DNA from: Ricinus communis
Lineage: Eukaryota > Streptophyta > Magnoliopsida > Malpighiales > Euphorbiaceae
NCBI RefSeq assembly: GCF_019578655.1
Contig: NC_063261.1
Coordinates: forward strand, 17,350,216-17,414,215
DNA length: 64,000 nt
Reading direction: 5' to 3'
Below the pieces are notes generated by a model. That model saw only the letters and a list, made by a program, of their open reading frames with translations. It was not told the DNA's origin and made no database searches. Below are positions 1 to 14,120 of this stretch, one piece after another. Both the position numbers and the translations under genes were made by a program. Position 1 is the stretch's first letter, and the number at the start of each line of letters is the position of its first letter.

Positions 1-1225
1 AGGTTGAGTTAGCTAGAATGAAAAAATCTGGCAGCCTGAAGATGATATCATGTAAGGGGTTGCGGAAATACATCAAGAAGCATTGGCAACATTTTACTAG
101 GCAATTCTTCTCAATCACTTATACAGATGCAGCTGAGGAGTTAACTCAGGAAGCACTCTTGCCAGATGATAGCACTATAAGTACACTTGACCCAATAGAA
201 TCATTGCTCCAAAACTATGTTGTTGTGTTTGATGACCCTAAAACATTACCACTCGAAAGATCTCATGACCATTCTATCAACCTTAAAAAAGGATTTCAAC
301 CTTTCTCAATTAGACCTTATAGATATCCACACCATCAAAAAGCCAAAATTGAGAAACAGGTTAAGGAGATGTTACAAAACTCCTTAATCCGACCTAGTTT
401 AAGCCCGTTTGCCTCCTCAGTGATTCTAGTTAAGAAAAAAGATGGGTCCTGGAGATTCTGTATAGATTACAGACACCTCAACACATTGACAATAGAAAAT
501 AAATACCCCAATACCAATAATTGATGACCTTATAGATGAACTACATGGTGATGCCTATTTTATTAAACCTGATCTTAGAACAGGCTACTTCTAGATTAGA
601 ATGAGGATATTCTTAAAATAACTTTTAGAACCCACAATGGCCATTATGAATTTTTAGTTATACCATTTGGCTTAACTAATACACTCGCCACCTTTCAATC
701 CCTAATGAATATCATTTTTTATCCTTACCTTCAAGAATTTATCCTAGTTTTTTTCTATGACATCCTCTTATACAGCCCCACACTCCAAGAACACCTCAAA
801 CACTTAGAGATCACCCTTCAGACACTACAACAACATCAACTGTATGCAAAAAGGTGCAAGTGCTCCTTTGGTCAGCAAAAAATTGATTATTTGGGACACA
901 TAATATCGTCACAAGGAATTAGTACTAATCCCTCTAAGATTATGCAATGGTGAATTGGCCTCGACCTACTACTGTTACGAATCTTAGAGGATTCGTAAGT
1001 TTGACAGGATACTATAGAAAGTTTATGCAGGGGTCTAGAGCTATAAGCAAACCATTGACTGACTTACTTAGAAAAGATGCATTCCAATGGAACCCTCAAG
1101 CTGAAGAGGCCTTCCAACAGTCGAGACATGCCATGAGCACAGCTCCAGTTTTCGCACTACTAAATTTTGATCTACCATTCATCTTGGAGACTGAAGCTAG
1201 CAACAGGGGCATAGGAGTTGTATAA
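1..1225 (+). pseudogene. Ty3/gypsy retrotransposon pol fragment (reverse transcriptase to start of RNase H), broken
   Basis: Three open segments (18-524, about 601-953 and 947-1225) read in order as a Ty3/gypsy Pol. The first holds the start of reverse transcriptase, with the typical [20 protein letters not shown] stretch near 409-465. The second carries FGLTN and the catalytic box, read here as VFFYDILLYS. The third carries the GYYRKF connection and ends at the start of RNase H. It is dead: a one-base frameshift lies near 505 (after NKYP), a stop sits near 588 where the family has Gln in GY-x-QIRM, another frame change lies near 600, and a stop ends it at 1225. The first Asp of the catalytic Asp pair is Tyr. 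The 5' part lies outside the window; no integrase follows. Confidence 0.9.
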
Positions 1226-1958
1226 ATGCAACTACACATGCCCATTGCTTACATAAACAAGGCCTTGTTATTTTGTCTTTTTATCAATTCTGTTGAAAGA
1301 TATTTTATATCTTGTCATTTTGCTAATTCTGTTAGTTTTTTTGTTTGTTTGTGTGTGAGGGAATTCCTATATGTTGAGAATGTTGTGGCTATAATCATCA
1401 TCACAAGATTAATACAATATTCTCTTTTCTCCCTCAATCCTTTCTACTTCTTTCCTCCTTCCTAACTCTTCCTTTCCTTTCTTCTAATCCTGGTCACTAA
1501 GTCAGATACTAATTTCAGGTACCCGACACATGTGCTGCTCAAGATTATAACATTCTCTTGGTTTTGGTTTTGGTTTTGGCTTCAGGCCTAACTTGTATTT
1601 CTTTTCTTTTATTTGGTTGTGAATCTTTTAATTTTTTTGTTTCTTTTGTTCTGATATTTTTTTCTTTCTTTATTTGTAGTTTGATTTTGTTAATAATTAT
1701 TAAAATAGGTTAAATAACTTTCTATATTAGTTTAAATTAATTAAAATTAATTAATTCTTTCATTTTTTTTAAATTTATTAGGTAATTAAAAATTTTAATA
1801 AATAAAAAATAAATTAAAATTAAGCAAATCTAGGATGGTTTCTTTTAATAAACATATAATGTTAATCATTATGTTTCTTAAAATTTATATACACATTATT
1901 TTATTCATTATAAGTTAGCATTTTTTATTATAATTTTATATTCATCATTTGTAGTTGT
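1226..1958. other. AT-rich DNA after the gypsy fragment, no gene seen
   Basis: No supported coding sequence. Around 1370-1470 a pyrimidine-rich stretch follows ACAAGATTAATACAATATTC, which resembles the R/U5 part of a plant LTR, so part of this may be an old LTR. No clear TG...CA borders or primer-binding site were found. The open frame 1226-1465 has no recognisable features. Confidence 0.4.
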
Positions 1959-2221
1959 AATGTTGATTCATGTATACGTTTAATGTTCATATAATATCAT
2001 TATAGTGTTAATCACTTATAATTATAATGTTCATTAATTATAAATGCGTTTAATATTCATGTAATGTCGTTATAATGTTCATTACTTATAGTTGTAATGT
2101 CTATTACGCGTATGTTTAATGTTCATATAATGTTGTTATAATATTCATTACTTTAATTTTTAATGTTCATTACATGTACGTTTAATGTTCATGTATTGTC
2201 GTTATAATGTTCATTACTTTT
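1959..2221. repeat. Diverged tandem repeat, about 67-bp unit, four copies
   Basis: Units start near 1959, 2026, 2096 and 2162. Each contains AATGTTCATTA-like, CGTTTAATGTTCAT and TCGTTATAATGTTCATTA-like blocks in the same order. Copies differ by substitutions and small indels, so the array is old. No coding potential. Confidence 0.7.
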
Positions 2222-3589
2222 AACTTTTTAAGAGTTGATTTTTAAAAATGTTCTTTTGTTGATGATATATTAATACTGTTTGTAAAATCTATTAACATAG
2301 CTTATGTTCTATATAATGATTATGCATTGGGAATGAGTTTTGGTGTAAGAAAGAGCAAGCAAAGGTAAAAAATATATGAAAAATCATAACAATAAAAAGA
2401 TTATGTTGTCTAAGGGCTGAACTGAAAGAAAATATATAAAGAAAGAAAATAAATATTACCCAAAACTTGACATTTAAACTAGTTATTAAGCTTTCGTAGA
2501 GTTCTATTTTGATAAAGAAAGAGTTTCGACCGGAATGAAACATCAAAAAGAGCACAACCATAATCTATATTCAACAAGCAAAACTCATATTCAATTATAC
2601 TGCAATATATACATAAGAATAAAAAAAAAATAGATAAAATGAAAATTAAAAAATACTAATAAATATTGAATTAAGTATTTAATAAACATACAAAAGTGAA
2701 CAATACTGATAAACATTTTAAAATAACATAAATAAGAGAATGCTTTTTCATTTAAGGAAAACACACTGCACGTTTTATGACACCAGGTACATGATGCTAT
2801 AGGGAACCTGAGTATTGCCAGAATACTAAGTTATCCCAGTGTTTCATTTCATCCTATGATCTAGTACATTACATATTAAATTGTAGGCCTTTGATGATTG
2901 GTTTGGTCCAATAATAGAATTGAGTACATATTCAAATTGAATTTTGTGGGCTAAGCTATTTATACTTCTTACATGTCTAAATTCATTAGTTCAAAAATCT
3001 TAGTTTTGGGACCTCTCAAGAATTGTAATTGTTTAGGCCACCCATTTGAGCTGAGAAGAGGCCTCTCCCCCAACATCACATATCGCAAGTCCAATTTTAA
3101 CCTATATGGCCCAACTTAGAGCATAACATTAGGGCTTGAGATTCTTATTGTTGCTTTTGGCAAGTAATATGAAGTTACATAATTTTAGAGACACAAGATT
3201 GTGCATTGAAACAGTACCCAAGAATAGCTAACTTAAAAGGTGATAATGGAGGCTTAATGTGTTAGATTTCGGTGCATATTGTGAAACTACATAACCTTGA
3301 TTCTGTTTCCAAAGCAACATTTCTTCATGATCAAGGTCTCTTTGATTTATGTGAATTATGTTTGCAAGAAAAAAGAAATACAAAAGGTTGCTTCATCGAC
3401 CGTCAAAAGGTACTGATTTTATTTTATTTTAATTTTTTTCTTTATTAAGTTGAGCTAGAAAATTGTGGATAGTATTCAAGCATTAACATCCTTTTTATTC
3501 AAATTTTCGCCAATGGTGACAAACAAAATAAAATTATAAAATTATAATTGCATTGAATAATACTTTTAATTAGGTGTGAGTATAAAAAA
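2222..3589. other. Intergenic DNA, nothing recognised
   Basis: AT-rich on the left, somewhat less so at 2760-3420. Open frames here (for example 2292-2561, minus) are short, low-complexity and match no family that I recognise. Confidence 0.4.
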
Positions 3590-4075
3590 TACCACGTGGT
3601 TTTACCAATTTATGATTTTAAGAATGTGTATTTTTCAAACAAAAGGAGATATATGGTTATAACTCGTAACAATAAAGATATTTCGTTGTTAAGAATCTCG
3701 CTTTAAAAACTTAACAATTTTCTTGCAATCAGCCATTATTTTTATATTATTTGTGTTTGACAACATAAATTTAGGGTTTAATAATACCTAATTTCGTTAT
3801 TTGACTATCAAATCGATCTCATAAGTTCAGTGACTTTTTAAACCGTAATTTGACGGTTAACAATGAAATTAGAAGCTGTTAAACTTTAAATGTATATTAT
3901 CAAACACGGTCAATATGATAATAATAGTTGATCAAAGTGAAAATGGTTAAATTCTTACAGATTGAGACTTTTTAACAGCGAAATATACTTTTTTATTACG
4001 ATTTGTAACCACATACCTCTTATTGTCTAAAAAAATTATATATTTAAAGTCGTAAAACATCAAAATAATAAAGTA
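3590..4075. repeat. Foldback element, family F copy 1
   Basis: A long imperfect inverted repeat. The left arm reads GGAGATATATGGTTATAACTC and continues with CGTAACAATAAAGATATTTC. The reverse complement of the right arm reads GAGGTATGTGGTTACAAATC and then CGTAATAAAAAAGTATATTTC. The centre has GTGTTTGACAACAT on one side and ATCAAACACGGTCAATAT on the other. Related elements lie at about 16975-17375, 33035-33310 and 41355-41775. No coding capacity; it behaves like a MITE with long terminal inverted repeats. Exact ends and target duplication were not resolved. Confidence 0.7.
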
Positions 4076-4882
4076 CTTATTTTGACTTATCCCTTTTTAA
4101 TTATTACAAAAATATATAATTAAAATGTTACAATTTTAATTATAATTTATTATATTGAAAAATGTCAATTTCAAGATATGGAATAATTTAATGACAGATG
4201 ATATAAGAGGGGAAGTAATTGTTTCTTAGCAGCAGTAATATTGTTGTTGGATTTTTGCATATTCTGTCAAGTATTCTCTGATGAATTACTTTCAAGAAAT
4301 GTCATCAATATCTTTCTTTTTTGTTTTGTAAACTAAGGGTGCATGGCTAAGAATATGTAGAATGTTCTGTTAAAGATTGAATTATAGGTTTTGGATTTGC
4401 TTTTTAGGTGCAGCAAAGTCTACAAGGACACTGATAGTATACCCAAACCTCTTGGCAGATTATGACAATCATAACTTTCATGGTACATATTATCTGTCTT
4501 GTTCAGAATTGGGTTAATTAATTAAAGCAGCATTATCTCATTGTCATAACTATTACATCTTAACTCTTTAACTTATTATAGTGTCAGCAAGCCAAGAAAA
4601 ATCGGGCATTATTTGTAATCAGATTCAAAGTGACATAACATAACATTCATGAGGGAAATAATGCAATATGAGTAGTTAAAATCAAGGCATGAATATTGGA
4701 CCCAGATGGGATTTTTAGTTTAGGTATTTCTGAACTGTGTCTGATTATTTCTATGACAAATCAAATTGGCAAGCTTATTCCATTATTTCAACATTTTAAA
4801 AACTATAGTTGGAGTACACACACAAGATGGCCCTAATGATATAAGCAAGCAATTTGGCATCAGTCCATATTTATCCAACTAA
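4076..4882. other. Intergenic DNA, nothing recognised
   Basis: No open frame with recognisable domains on either strand and no repeat structure that I could define. Confidence 0.4.
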
Positions 4883-5201
4883 GGCACCGTTTTGGTTTGA
4901 GGGATTTTGCAAAACTAATGAATTTGGAAAAACAAAATCATAAATTTAAGTGGGAAAAGAGTAGATAAAATTCATCATTATCAAAATCTATTAAAATGTT
5001 TTTGTTAAATCCCTCAATTTAATGAATGAGAGACCCTCTCCAGCTTGTTTTAATTGTAAGATTGCCTTTGAATTCAATTGATTTTATATGCAAAATAAAC
5101 AAGTTATAATTTTAAAATCCATCTATAGATTCAGAAATCCATTAAGAACCTGTGTTTCTTAATTCTATAAATCTCTGTAAAATCTGAATTCAAACGAAAC
5201 C
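4883..5201. mobile_element. Tourist-like (PIF/Harbinger-type) MITE
   Basis: The left end reads GGCACCGTTTTGGTTTGAGG. The reverse complement of the right end reads GGTTTCGTTTGAATTC. The block is flanked on both sides by TAA (4880-4882 and 5202-5204), the target duplication typical of PIF/Harbinger MITEs. It is 319 bp long and has no coding capacity. The inverted repeats are diverged, so the family call is tentative. Confidence 0.55.
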
Positions 5202-5204
5202 TAA

Positions 5205-6375
5205 GACATCAAGCAGGAATAGTTTATACACATAATGTGCTGGACAGCACTCTTAGTTTAAATGTTAAAGAAAAACACAAACACATATAATTAAAGATTA
5301 AGATAAGCTTTCTAAGAACTTTCAAAAACATCTCTTGAATATATAAAAAGTTGCACTGTTTTCTAGTAATGGTGTCTGCAAGTAAGATAGCAAAAGATAT
5401 AGCATTTGGAGATTGTGGAGCAATGATTCTCAATTAACAATTCCATTTACAACTGTTGATGTTAATACCTACTCATTAAAATAATTGTCAAGTGAAAGTT
5501 AATGGTGCTTTTCTATATCAGTTATAATTAAAGAAAAAGAAAAAACAACAACACTTAAGAAAAGAATTGGTAAAGTGAAAGTTAGAGACTAATTAAAACA
5601 TAGGAATTAACAAATAATGTGCACCTTTTTCTCCTATATTACTTGGTGTATTAATTTCTGATGCAACTTAATAATATATACATAAAATTATTATATTTGG
5701 TTCAAATCTGTTAAGAAATTTATTTTATTTGATAAAAAAAATATGAGAAAAAAAGTAAAATATAAATAATAAAGTTGAAAGAGATTTTTTTGTATTATGA
5801 AATACGTTAACTTACTAATGTGAAATTTATCTGAAAGTTCTATCTATTTTGTCAGAATTTAATTTAATTATAACTAATTTTACACAAATTTAATTATATA
5901 GAATTTCAAGTTAAATTTTATTTTATTAAAGCACATAAAATGTAGATTTGTAAATAAATTTCATAAATTTTGTGGATTTTTATCAAACATAATGTAATTA
6001 GACAAAATTTATATAATTTAAAAGATTTATTATTTGAGTTAAATATAAAAATAATAGATTAATAGTTCAATCTTTCTTTTATTTATTTAAGATTAAAAAT
6101 AAATTTAAAATAATATAAATTTATTGCGGATAATATCAAAATAAAAAAAAAAGTACTATAACAATGCATCATTTTTTTCTAAAACAATGAATTTTGAAAA
6201 TTTCAATTCTTCAATTGGAAAGTGAAACGTTAAAAAGGTTGGACTATAATAAGTTTTTCAAAGTTTATAGATTTTAAATTTACTTATCAAAAAATAGATT
6301 AAGTTAAACTCAAACATTTCACAAAATTCTTCATTTTAAAATCCCTCGTTCCAATTCATAGTATGATGGCCTAAA

Positions 6376-6408
<33 letters not shown>

Positions 6409-9400
6409 GCTAGTAATGGCAATAGACCGGTTTAACTTCCTCATTCCTGTTCCTTCAAGGACCAGAATAGTATGGAATAGAAATTTCTTTCAAGGCTGGA
6501 TCAGGTTAGATTCGAATTTAGATTTGAACTTAAATAATACTTATTATATCTATTTTATATATTTTCATATTTAAAATACATTATTATTAATTTTTTAAAT
6601 AAATAGATTTTAATAATATTAAGTATAATTGAAGAAATAAAATTTAAATTTAAATAATATTCAATTTATTTTATTAAAAAAATTATATTTATTTATTTAT
6701 TTAAATATAGTTTGGAAGGGTTACGAGTTAGAAACAGAAGTAGTAACTTAAACTCATTTCCACCTCGTTACTAGTAGCGGGATGAGTATTCCCACTCCGC
6801 TTGGGTCAGATTATAAGCACGCCACAAGCAGAGGGCAAATTGGCATCTCTAGTGATGCTTCGAACTGCCTTCTTTTGTTTACTTTTTCCTACTCCCACGT
6901 AAATAACAAGTTAAGGATCAATAATGAGGACAGCAAACATGAGTCTTGACTTTCTATCTCTAGAATTGGCACTTTGTATGGGTCTTAAGGACCCATTGCC
7001 GTAGTCTTTGCTAATTATTTTTCACTGGAAATTTGTCAGCTTGTTTTGGAAGGTATGGACTCCAAGCTTTCTTTTCTTTTTTCTAAAAGGCTTAAATGTT
7101 CACGGCAAGAAAATGCCAACATTGGTGTGACTTCCGGTTCAAAGAAATTGGCTTTGATGTAAGTGCTATTTTTGTGTATACAAACAGATTTATATGGGCA
7201 TTGAGATGGATTCTTTCCCTACTAATTGTTGTCTTTGCCACAAATAAATAAAATAAATTTTAACTCCTTCATCCATTAGATATTTCATCAATCCCATGCT
7301 TACAAAGATTTGAAATAAATTGTTTGTTTAGTGTATAAGGGTGTTAAAATATTTACTAGTCAACTTATAAACAAATGGGGGCATTAATTTCCTTTATAAG
7401 GAAGCAAAGATATATAATATCTTATATTTGAATATGATTAATAACACCATAAATAAGCTTCCAAGAAAAACAGCTACTAACAAATGTTTAAAAAAAGAAG
7501 AAGCAATTATGTATTCTAGTTATTGCTCAACATAAAAAGGTTAATCATTAAAGATTGTTGTGGGGAAAAGATTATGCTGAAACTAGCATGTGTCCATATC
7601 AACCTAGTTAAAAGTGTTATCTACTAGTCAATAAAGACTACTTAATTAGTAATTAATAGTAATCATAGAAGACCATGCCTTAATAGCAATAGAGAGTGTC
7701 ATCTCTAATCCATCTAATAAGCATGGATCTTGTTCAAAAAGAAATTGACAAATTAACACAAGTTGCATATTCTTTATATATATATAATATTCAAACCTAA
7801 TCTTGTAACCATAAGCCAAAAGAAAGTTAGGCATGAGTTTGTAGAAGAACCCATAATCTGATGTTAGAAATTGTAAAGACAAGTCAAAATCAAGGACCCA
7901 AAGTAAGAAAATAAAATAAAAATGTCTCTGCTAATTCAAAATGACAAGTCAGCTTGCTTTGCTTATTGGCCTTCACTTTTACAATGTGACAAAAGATGTA
8001 TCTAGTGCCATAGCATATTTTCAAAAAGTGTTTCTTGTTCTATTATGTACATTTGGTCCCTTTGTCAACCTATAAATTATTGTCCATCTGCTAAAAACTT
8101 TTCAATGCAATTCAAATTAGTAGTGTTTAAGGGTCAGTTTGTACATATTTTTATGCCTACTTTTGATGATTTTCTTTAAAAAAAAAAAAAATTACTTTTA
8201 GAAGAAACATAATAGAAATTAGAAATAGTAAAACTTTATGTTTGAGTCTCTTAGATTAAATTAATTTAATAATATATTAAATTAACTTTGGTTTACAAAG
8301 ATCAATATTCAGATTTTAGACATTAATTATGTGCAATCCGTGACCAACCTAATTAGCTCAAATTATGAGATTTGCATGTGAATAGTATCTTGGTTTTAAT
8401 TTCCATTTCTGTGTTGACTTGAAATGATTTGCATTTTTTTTTTTTTGGCAATATCATTCTTGGAATAGTCATATGGCTACTCTCCATTAATCTAAAATAT
8501 TTCCCTTAGAGAATAAGGTTTAGTTGGATTATATTGGATTGTTTAAACTATGTGTTATCTTTGTGAAGTAAATTATAAATTGAATAATTGCAGTTGTTTG
8601 ACTAATTAATAAGATGATATGGACAAGTTAAATGTGACCTAAATAGAAATGCTAATTGCAATAGAAATGAAAATTGGAAGGGAGAATATAAAAAAAGAAT
8701 GTAGAAGTTATTAGAATTGCCATTGAAAATTTAACTTGCATTAAAAAATTAGAAATGAAATTTGCAAATGAAAATTGATTGAGTTTTAAGGAATTGAAAA
8801 ATAATAAGGCTAATGCTAAAAGAAAGTATTTTATTTTTTATGAGTTTATAAATTAAATTGATTTTCATATATTGTACATGTTATTAAGTTTAAACTGGAT
8901 TTATAGGTTTTCTTAATTATAAATAGTAAATAAAATTTGAAATATGAAGTTGAATTACATTTGAAACACAAATATGTAATTTTAAGAAATTATTTGATAT
9001 CTATCATAAATTAAAAAAATTCAATTATTGATTTAATAATTAAACCGGTTGAATCTTAAAATATTTCATAACGATCTCAATAACACTATTACTGGTTGAT
9101 TGAGAAATTAATGAGAAGAAAAAGTAATTTTATGGTGGCGCTAAATAGGTTTTTGGATTACAAGGCAGTTATATTTTTCCGTAGAAATTGAGATAAAATA
9201 AAAACTATTTTTGAAGATCTATTATATTTCTTGCTATTTTGATGTTGTATTATTTTTTATATCATTTTCAGTCGAGATTTATGAGTTCATTCTCATTATA
9301 TGTGTGTCTTTTTTTTTTTGTGTGTGTGTAATAGAAAAATTGTAGAGGATGTTTATATAATCAGACTTATTCAAAGACCAAAGAATCTACACCGAATGGA

Positions 9401-10090
9401 GCAATTTTTTATGACTATTAATGAATTTTCCGTCAACAGGTTGAAGAACGTTAAAAATAAATATTTTAATTTTACGTAAGATTTTAGTTTAGGGAAATGC
9501 TTAAAGGATCAAATTGATTCACAATAAATATGAATCAATAGGGATAATATAGTATTTTTTTTTCTTTATTATTTTAAACAATTACTCTTTATTCTTAATT
9601 AAAATTTAATTTTCCTTCTTTTTCTCTAATTAAAGCCTATTCTATTTTTATAAGGTAAGTAATATCCATCCATTTATTTAAGCACATTTTTTCCTTTTTA
9701 GTTTTTCTTTTTTTGTGATAGAAAATTTAAAGTGTTAACTTGGTCTATTTAAAGTGTTCATATTCATGCTCCACTTCACTATATCCAAATGATCCATGAA
9801 AAGTATCATTCATGCCATGATGTTTTTCTATTGAAGAAGATAACAAAACATAATTAAGAATGAGAATTTTAAAAGGTCATTTATTTCTATTGTTTTTTAT
9901 ATGATAAAGAATTTATTTCCTAGTAAATTTTTTGATTTATTTATGATATAGATTTGTATTTTATTAATTAATGGGATATTCATACTGTATTATTGAAATC
10001 TTTTCTAGCATGTTTTTAAAAATGGAGATTTCTTTATTTAATATTCATTTATACTTGCAAGTGAATGGTGGCCATGTATCTTAATGCAAA
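5205..10090. other. Long gene-free AT-rich interval
   Basis: No supported gene. It contains an (ATT)n microsatellite at about 6376-6404, listed separately, and scattered poly-A/T tracts. Short open frames (for example 7646-7882, minus) show no domain and lie in low-complexity sequence. Confidence 0.5.
6376..6404. repeat. (ATT)n microsatellite
   Basis: About nine to ten perfect ATT/TTA repeats. Confidence 0.9.
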
Positions 10091-10094
10091 AATC

Positions 10095-10350
10095 CTTTTG
10101 AAGTCCTTAAATTTTTTAGTTTTATTCTATTAAGCTCTTAAATTTTTATTTTTATTTTATTAAAACTTTATATATATATATATATATATATATTATGATA
10201 CTTTTATTGTTTTATTGGATAATTATACTTTTATTTTTATTTTAATTAAAGACTATTAAATCCTCAATAAAAGTAAAAGAGCTTAATGAGACACAATAAA
10301 AATTAAAAAGCTCATTAAAATAAAAGTAAAAAAATTAAAGACTTAGAAAA
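10095..10350. repeat. Foldback (MITE-like) element with central (TA)n
   Basis: The left arm AAGTCCTTAAATTTTTTAGT...ATTAAGCTCTTAAATTTTTA is mirrored on the right. The right half, reverse-complemented, reads AAGTCTTTAATTTTTTTACT...AATGAGCTTTTTAATTTTTA. The centre holds a (TA)n tract at about 10169-10192. No coding capacity; the target duplication is unclear. Confidence 0.6.
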
Positions 10351-13300
10351 TGCATTTTACCTATCTTACTTGGTTATTTTAGAGCATCCTATACTTCTTT
10401 TATTTTATAGAGTATTGTTTCTATAATAAGTAAAAAAATTACAAAAAGTATAAAAAAGATTCTATTTAAGTCCAATGAATTACTTTTATCTTGAAAAGTA
10501 TTAATTATTTCATCTTTTTTTTCTTTCTCTTTTAACTTCTACTAACAGAAAAAAAAAAAAAAAGCATTCAAATTATTAATTAATAAAGTATATAAAAATT
10601 TATAATTAATTTAGTAAATTCAAAATAGATAGTGACTCTTCTTCGGACGTAAATAGTCAAATAATTATTTATTTTATATTTAAGATGTAAGAAATCAATT
10701 AAAATTCTTATTGTATTAAATATTTTTTAAAAATAAAAAATTTAACATATATAAAAGATTGCATTGAATGGTCTCTCACATAATTAAATCTGAGTCTTAT
10801 TTAGTCCACTTCAATTTTTATCTTAATAATGCATTTATATACAGTATTATTAAATTAAAATATATATATTTTATACTAAATTCATTTTCATATATAAAAT
10901 ATTTTTAAAATATCTTTTAATACATGGGCATCGAGCGTAATTAATATTTTTTTTTACGGGAAATTAAATGCCAAAATTTGTTAATGAGGATTTTGATTCA
11001 TTTCTTTTTTGAACTACCATATCACTTAAAATGAAGACAGTATCTCAAATTGATTAAGATTTTAAATGCAAATTCTTTAGATAAAAATTAAAAGGAAACT
11101 GAGTAGCATCTAAAATGGATGACTAGGTAGTGATTAAGCAAGTATATCATGAAATAATTGGTGTATGTTTTAAATAGTATACTAATTGGAGTTTGCTACC
11201 AATAATTTCCAAGGGGCAATCCCTTCAGATGTAATGTTCTACCTCTCCCAAATATTTTGGGAATTGACAGAAAAATAATGACAAACAGTTGGTGGACTGC
11301 ATTTTTCCAAATTATTATGCCAAGTTTGACCTAACCCTTAACCACAACTTCTTATTGGTTCAGACACATATATATTTATCATAAATTAGTGGAATATAAT
11401 TGCTTTAATAATGATTTGAAGTGTGCATTATAGTGACTATCGAAAGAATGGCCATTTTCATGCATGCATGGGTTCAAATGGCCGACATGCTGTTTTTCTT
11501 TTCTTTATATTTGTGGGTGTCAAATACATATTTAAGTAGCAATATATGTATTTTTGTTGTATCCTTTCAAGTTATTTTCCCATTTGTTTACCGAATAAAT
11601 AGAGATTCATCCTATACTAGGGGTTTCATTTTTAAATAAAAAAAATTAATTATTTATTATTCTTATATATTTAATATAATATTTTTTATAATTTATTTTT
11701 ATGTTGAAATAGATATAGTAAATTTTGCAATGTCTGTGAAAGAGTATTTTAGTCTAATTTAGTTAATTTTTTTCTATAATTTTAAATAAATTATTAACAA
11801 AAGACGGTTTAATAGGAAGAGAAAAGTAATTAAAAAATGACCGATTAGTATATTACAAAATTAGCATTCACAAAGAAAACAAGGAAAACGAACTTTCTAT
11901 TTTCAATCTTTTTAAGAAAAAAATTATACACAAAAAGAACACATGAAATATCTTTAAAAACTTTATCAATAGAGTTTTAGGCATTGAATTTCAATTAATT
12001 AATAGAAAATGCTTCTATTAGCTAACTAAAGTGTAGAAAAGGATATATTTACCGTAATTAAAAGTTGATATTTTTCAATTAAAATAAAAGAGCAGTCTAA
12101 AAAAACTTTTAAGAAAAAAATCGATTTACGTGGTGCATGAAATTAATTGTAAAATCTGAAATTGTATTTTAAAAATTAATTGAATTGTTGTAAATATATT
12201 TATGATTTGAATAAGACACTATAAACATTGAAGAATTAATTATATTTTGAGATAAAAAAAGTTACCCTTTTGGCCAAAATAAATGAGGGGAAGATTTGTC
12301 AAAAATCTATATACCAACATAATAAATACAAGTCCTTGTCACACGTGGTGCATGAAATCGTCCTAAATTTTATAGCCAAGAAGCCATAAAAGGTTGGTCT
12401 TCTTGTGGGTTTATACTCAATTAATGTGCTTCGTCCTGTCAATTTCATGCCTTTGCAATGGATCCGCACAATATATCTTTATTATGTTTTCATCATTTAA
12501 TTCAATTTTTTGGGAATTGTTTGATTTCAATTTTGGTAGTTGCATTAAAAGAAAACACACATAAAATAAAGAGGTTTTGGATATGCAATGCACTTGTTCC
12601 TGGAAAAACAAAAACAAAAAAAAAAAGAATTATGTGCACAAATGGGTTAAAGGGCATTTTTTTTATATTCAGTTATTCATTTTTTACCGATTTAGTAAGA
12701 ATTTTACTTTTAGAAGTAAAGATTTCGAACTTAAAACTTTAATTTTTTTTAAATAAAATCAGACATTTGTGTGAAATTTATAATGACCCAATGTTCACGA
12801 GAAATAATTTTAGAGCAAAGGGAAAAATCACCTGTTACTCTCGGAAAAAAGAAAAAAAAAACCCGAATAATTATAACTAAGAAATTTATATATGTTTCAA
12901 GGCTGGCAATATCTTGCAGATATATTGTGCAAAATATTGCAACAATAATATACATATATTAATTGCATCCAACCAAAATAAACAAAGAAAGAACAATTAT
13001 TACCCTGGAAGGGGAGTAAATGCTCAAGTAAAAGACTAATCCTTATGGGTGAAACAGAAAATTTTCAAATAGAAACTCCAAGCTATGTCAGAGTGTCAAG
13101 TAATGACCACAACAAAAAAAGAAAAGTACCATTGATACTGTGGCTTGTGTAAAACCCAAAAGTTATACTGATACAAGCAACCATTTAGCTTCTGTAAATA
13201 GTTAAAATTGCCAAACTTCAAGAAGGAAGATGTGTATAGCTAAGGGCTAGCTATAGTTTGAAGTGATGGCCAGGCCAGCAGTGGCCAATGCCAGGCAGTA

Positions 13301-14120
13301 AACAGTAAACAGTGATGGTGATGAGAGGGTTGGTCCCCAAATGGGTACTGAATATTGTATTTGTATAGTAGGCATGTATTTAAAATGAGTCAAGTGTGCA
13401 TTTAAAGACGCAATTGAGACAGTTCCTTGAAGGAGGTGTATGGGTATGAGCTTCATATGCGTGTCGCTAAATCTAACCCTATAATTATCAGTTAGGCAGA
13501 GTGATCCCACTTCTCAGACTTCTTTTGAAGAACTAAACCTAACTCAGTTAGTTACCTTTCTAAGAAGTTTGGAAGTTTAGTTTTTTTTCTATTTCAATTT
13601 GGTTTGAATCTGCTCGTTTTTTATTTTAATATTTTAAATTTAATTTCATGTAAAATATTATTTTAGATTATGATTTTATATATCCGTTAACTTGAGAGAT
13701 AATTAAATTATTATAAAAAATAATTAAAATATATGCTAATTATTTAATGTCTCCTTGTACAGCCAGAATGGATGAGCCTCATCTGAAATTCACTAGTGAT
13801 GCACTTATAGTTTGTCAAAAGGTAAACAAATCTTTGTTTTTTCTTAAAAGAAGTGTTCTTATATAGGGTATTATGTAATGAAAGTTATTTGCTTTTTCTG
13901 GTGGAAGTTTATTAACAACTATATACCCCACCTCTTGCTGCACAAAATTCATGGTCTATTCGACATCTTAAGAAAGAAAAGAAAATCTAAAAAAGGTTTT
14001 TTTTGCCTGTTTTTATCCATGCCTCTATTTATACATTAAACTAATAAATAATTGATATATATTTATTAATTTTAAATATATACAGTGAGAGAATTTTATC
14101 TAAATATACCATAATTAATA
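10351..14120. other. Gene-free AT-rich interval
   Basis: No recognised gene. The region 13000-13520 is less AT-rich than its surroundings and has one 87-codon minus frame (13247-13510), but that frame begins at GTG and matches nothing I know. Overlapping frames on both strands at 12417-12962 are low-complexity. Confidence 0.45.

Noticed and set aside
13247..13510. An 87-codon minus frame in a less AT-rich stretch
   Set aside because: It begins at GTG, has no recognised motif and no plausible splice or promoter context.
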